A stretch of 64,000 nt of DNA from JACVCS01 sp038328575 (GTDB lineage Bacteria; Planctomycetota; Phycisphaerae; Phycisphaerales; UBA1924). The notes under the pieces are model-generated. The model worked only from the letters and a program-made list of their open reading frames with translations. It ran no database searches and had not been told where the DNA came from. Location of the stretch: positions 1-64,000 of the forward strand of contig JBBQMD010000004.1 of assembly GCA_038328575.1 (NCBI GenBank). Direction: 5' to 3'. Each line of letters starts with the position of its first letter. The stretch's first letter is position 1. Positions 63,252 through 64,000 of the stretch are shown piece after piece. The translations under genes were made by a program, and so were the position numbers.

Positions 63252-63604
63252 GAAGACTCCAACGGGTGCGAGCGGAAGGTGATTCGTGATCAACGCATGA
63301 TGCCTGAGGGCGAGAAGGACCAGACGAGGCAGCGGCGAAAAAGCGTCGAAACGCTGGGGCTAGAAACTGGGAACCATTGTCCAGAACGTACATCCATCGG
63401 CCGGGAACGCCAATGGCTTTGTGAGCAATACGCGGGCCAATCACGGGAGTTTCGCGGCATCTGACACAGAACGTCCGATGTGACCCGAAAATCGACCAAA
63501 TGAGGAGTTCTTCTGATACGCCGCAGCGGCTGGACGCGCCATAGGGCAAACAGGGCGTCGTAGCCGCGAACACTGGCGTGCGCAAAAGATCGCCGGCAAC
63601 ACAA

Positions 63605-63628
63605 ACGCCCCGGCACGGGCCGGGGCGT
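63605..63628 (-). terminator. Hairpin downstream of tRNA-Val
   Basis: A 10-bp perfect stem (acgccccggc / gccggggcgt) with a four-base loop begins four bases after the tRNA 3' end on the minus strand and is followed by a short T-rich tract (ttgtgttg). Likely the tRNA terminator. Confidence 0.7.
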
Positions 63629-63631
63629 CAA

Positions 63632-63705
63632 TGGGCGTTACAGGACTTGAACCTGTGACCCCAGTCGTGTGAGGACTGTGCTCTAGCCAACTGAGCTAAA
63701 CGCCC
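63632..63705 (-). tRNA. tRNA-Val (anticodon CAC)
   Basis: 74 bases with acceptor GGGCGTT/AACGCCC and discriminator A, D-arm GCTC/GAGC, anticodon stem CAGTC/GACTG around CTCACAC, T-arm ACAGG/CCTGT with TTCAAGT. Reads GTG. No CCA is encoded. Confidence 0.95.
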
Positions 63706-63738
63706 GGATCGAGTCGAGTATATGCCCCGCGATCGGCA

Positions 63739-64000
63739 TTACTCAACCGGCACGCTGTAGTGCAGGGGCGCGTTCGGACCCAGGGGCATGCCGGTGGCGT
63801 ACCACGCCAGCAGGAAGCCCGTCCATATCAGGAAAAAGACCACGCTGTAGGGAAGCATCAGGCTGATGAGGCTCCCAAGCCCTGCGCCCTTTTTGTACTT
63901 CTGAAGCACCAGCAGGATGATGAGCAGATAGCTGTTCAAGGGGGTGATGATGTTCACGACGCTGTCGCCGATGCGATACGCCGCGGTCGTGAGCTCGGGG
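63739..64000 (-). CDS. C-terminal end of an AbgT family transporter (partial)
   Basis: The frame is open from the right edge to the TAA at 63739. It shows PELTTAAYRIGDSVVNIITP, a signature near the end of AbgT-type (p-aminobenzoyl-glutamate) transporters, followed by two hydrophobic helices (LNSYLLIILLVLQ and MLPYSVVFFLIWTGFLLAWY) and a short tail. Only 87 codons are visible; the rest lies outside the window. Substrate may be pABA-glutamate or sulfonamide-like compounds, by family. Confidence 0.85.
   Translation of the reverse strand, partial: PELTTAAYRIGDSVVNIITPLNSYLLIILLVLQKYKKGAGLGSLISLMLPYSVVFFLIWTGFLLAWYATGMPLGPNAPLHYSVPVE

Overview
The window is a dense, high-GC bacterial chromosome segment with about 57 protein genes, four tRNAs, and no rRNA, insertion sequence, prophage or CRISPR array. 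Several traits point to a Gram-negative-type planctomycete, most likely of class Phycisphaerae: KDO activation (kdsB), hopanoid side-chain synthesis (hpnH), very large PstC/PstA permeases, a sigma factor paired with a pseudopilin-like membrane partner, ThyX, and secreted proteins ending in dockerin-like or 'NNGVTEGDYN' modules. The taxonomic call is inference from gene content. No gap between genes exceeds about 290 bases; the largest are 11430-11706, 19438-19714 and 59328-59615.

Layout, left: a truncated secreted cyclophilin, ruvC and ribE (minus); a beta-propeller lipoprotein, purH and a hypothetical gene (plus); a release-factor-like gene abutting tRNA-Met (minus); then a degenerate QueC-like gene, lysC, proS and an acetyltransferase (plus). 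tRNA-Arg(TCT) follows. The phosphate uptake cluster pstS-pstC-pstA-pstB is on the minus strand (11.9-19.4 kb).

Middle: RidA and a DUF4442-like protein (minus); a short-chain dehydrogenase, small lipoprotein and glutathione-peroxidase-like protein (plus); HIT protein and purF (minus); a cytochrome oxidase assembly group (Sco, ABC-2 exporter pair, CtaB; minus); a thioesterase, a STAS protein with a histone-like basic tail, the Lhr-like helicase and PdeM nuclease pair, a PilZ-receiver-Hpt protein lacking both phosphoacceptors, and queF (plus). Then tRNA-Arg(TCG), kdsB and a TPR protein (minus), def-fmt and an HExxH protein (plus), hpnH with a small overlapping partner (minus), and a sigma/membrane-partner pair (plus).

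Right: M20 peptidase, MBL hydrolase, dihydrolipoamide acyltransferase, thyX, a multidomain secreted glycosidase with a ROK kinase behind it, a secreted Ig-like protein and a ureohydrolase. The end carries a transglutaminase-like protein, scpB, a VIT/VWA protein, a second cyclophilin with a C-terminal repeat module, tRNA-Val(CAC) and the end of an AbgT-type transporter.

Most genes are housekeeping. The most unusual items are the shared C-terminal module of two secreted proteins, the phosphoacceptor-less PilZ-REC-Hpt protein, the sigma factor partner with duplicated cytoplasmic repeats and a pseudopilin-like ectodomain, the STAS/basic-tail protein, and a release-factor-like gene with no standard start codon that begins at the last base of a tRNA.
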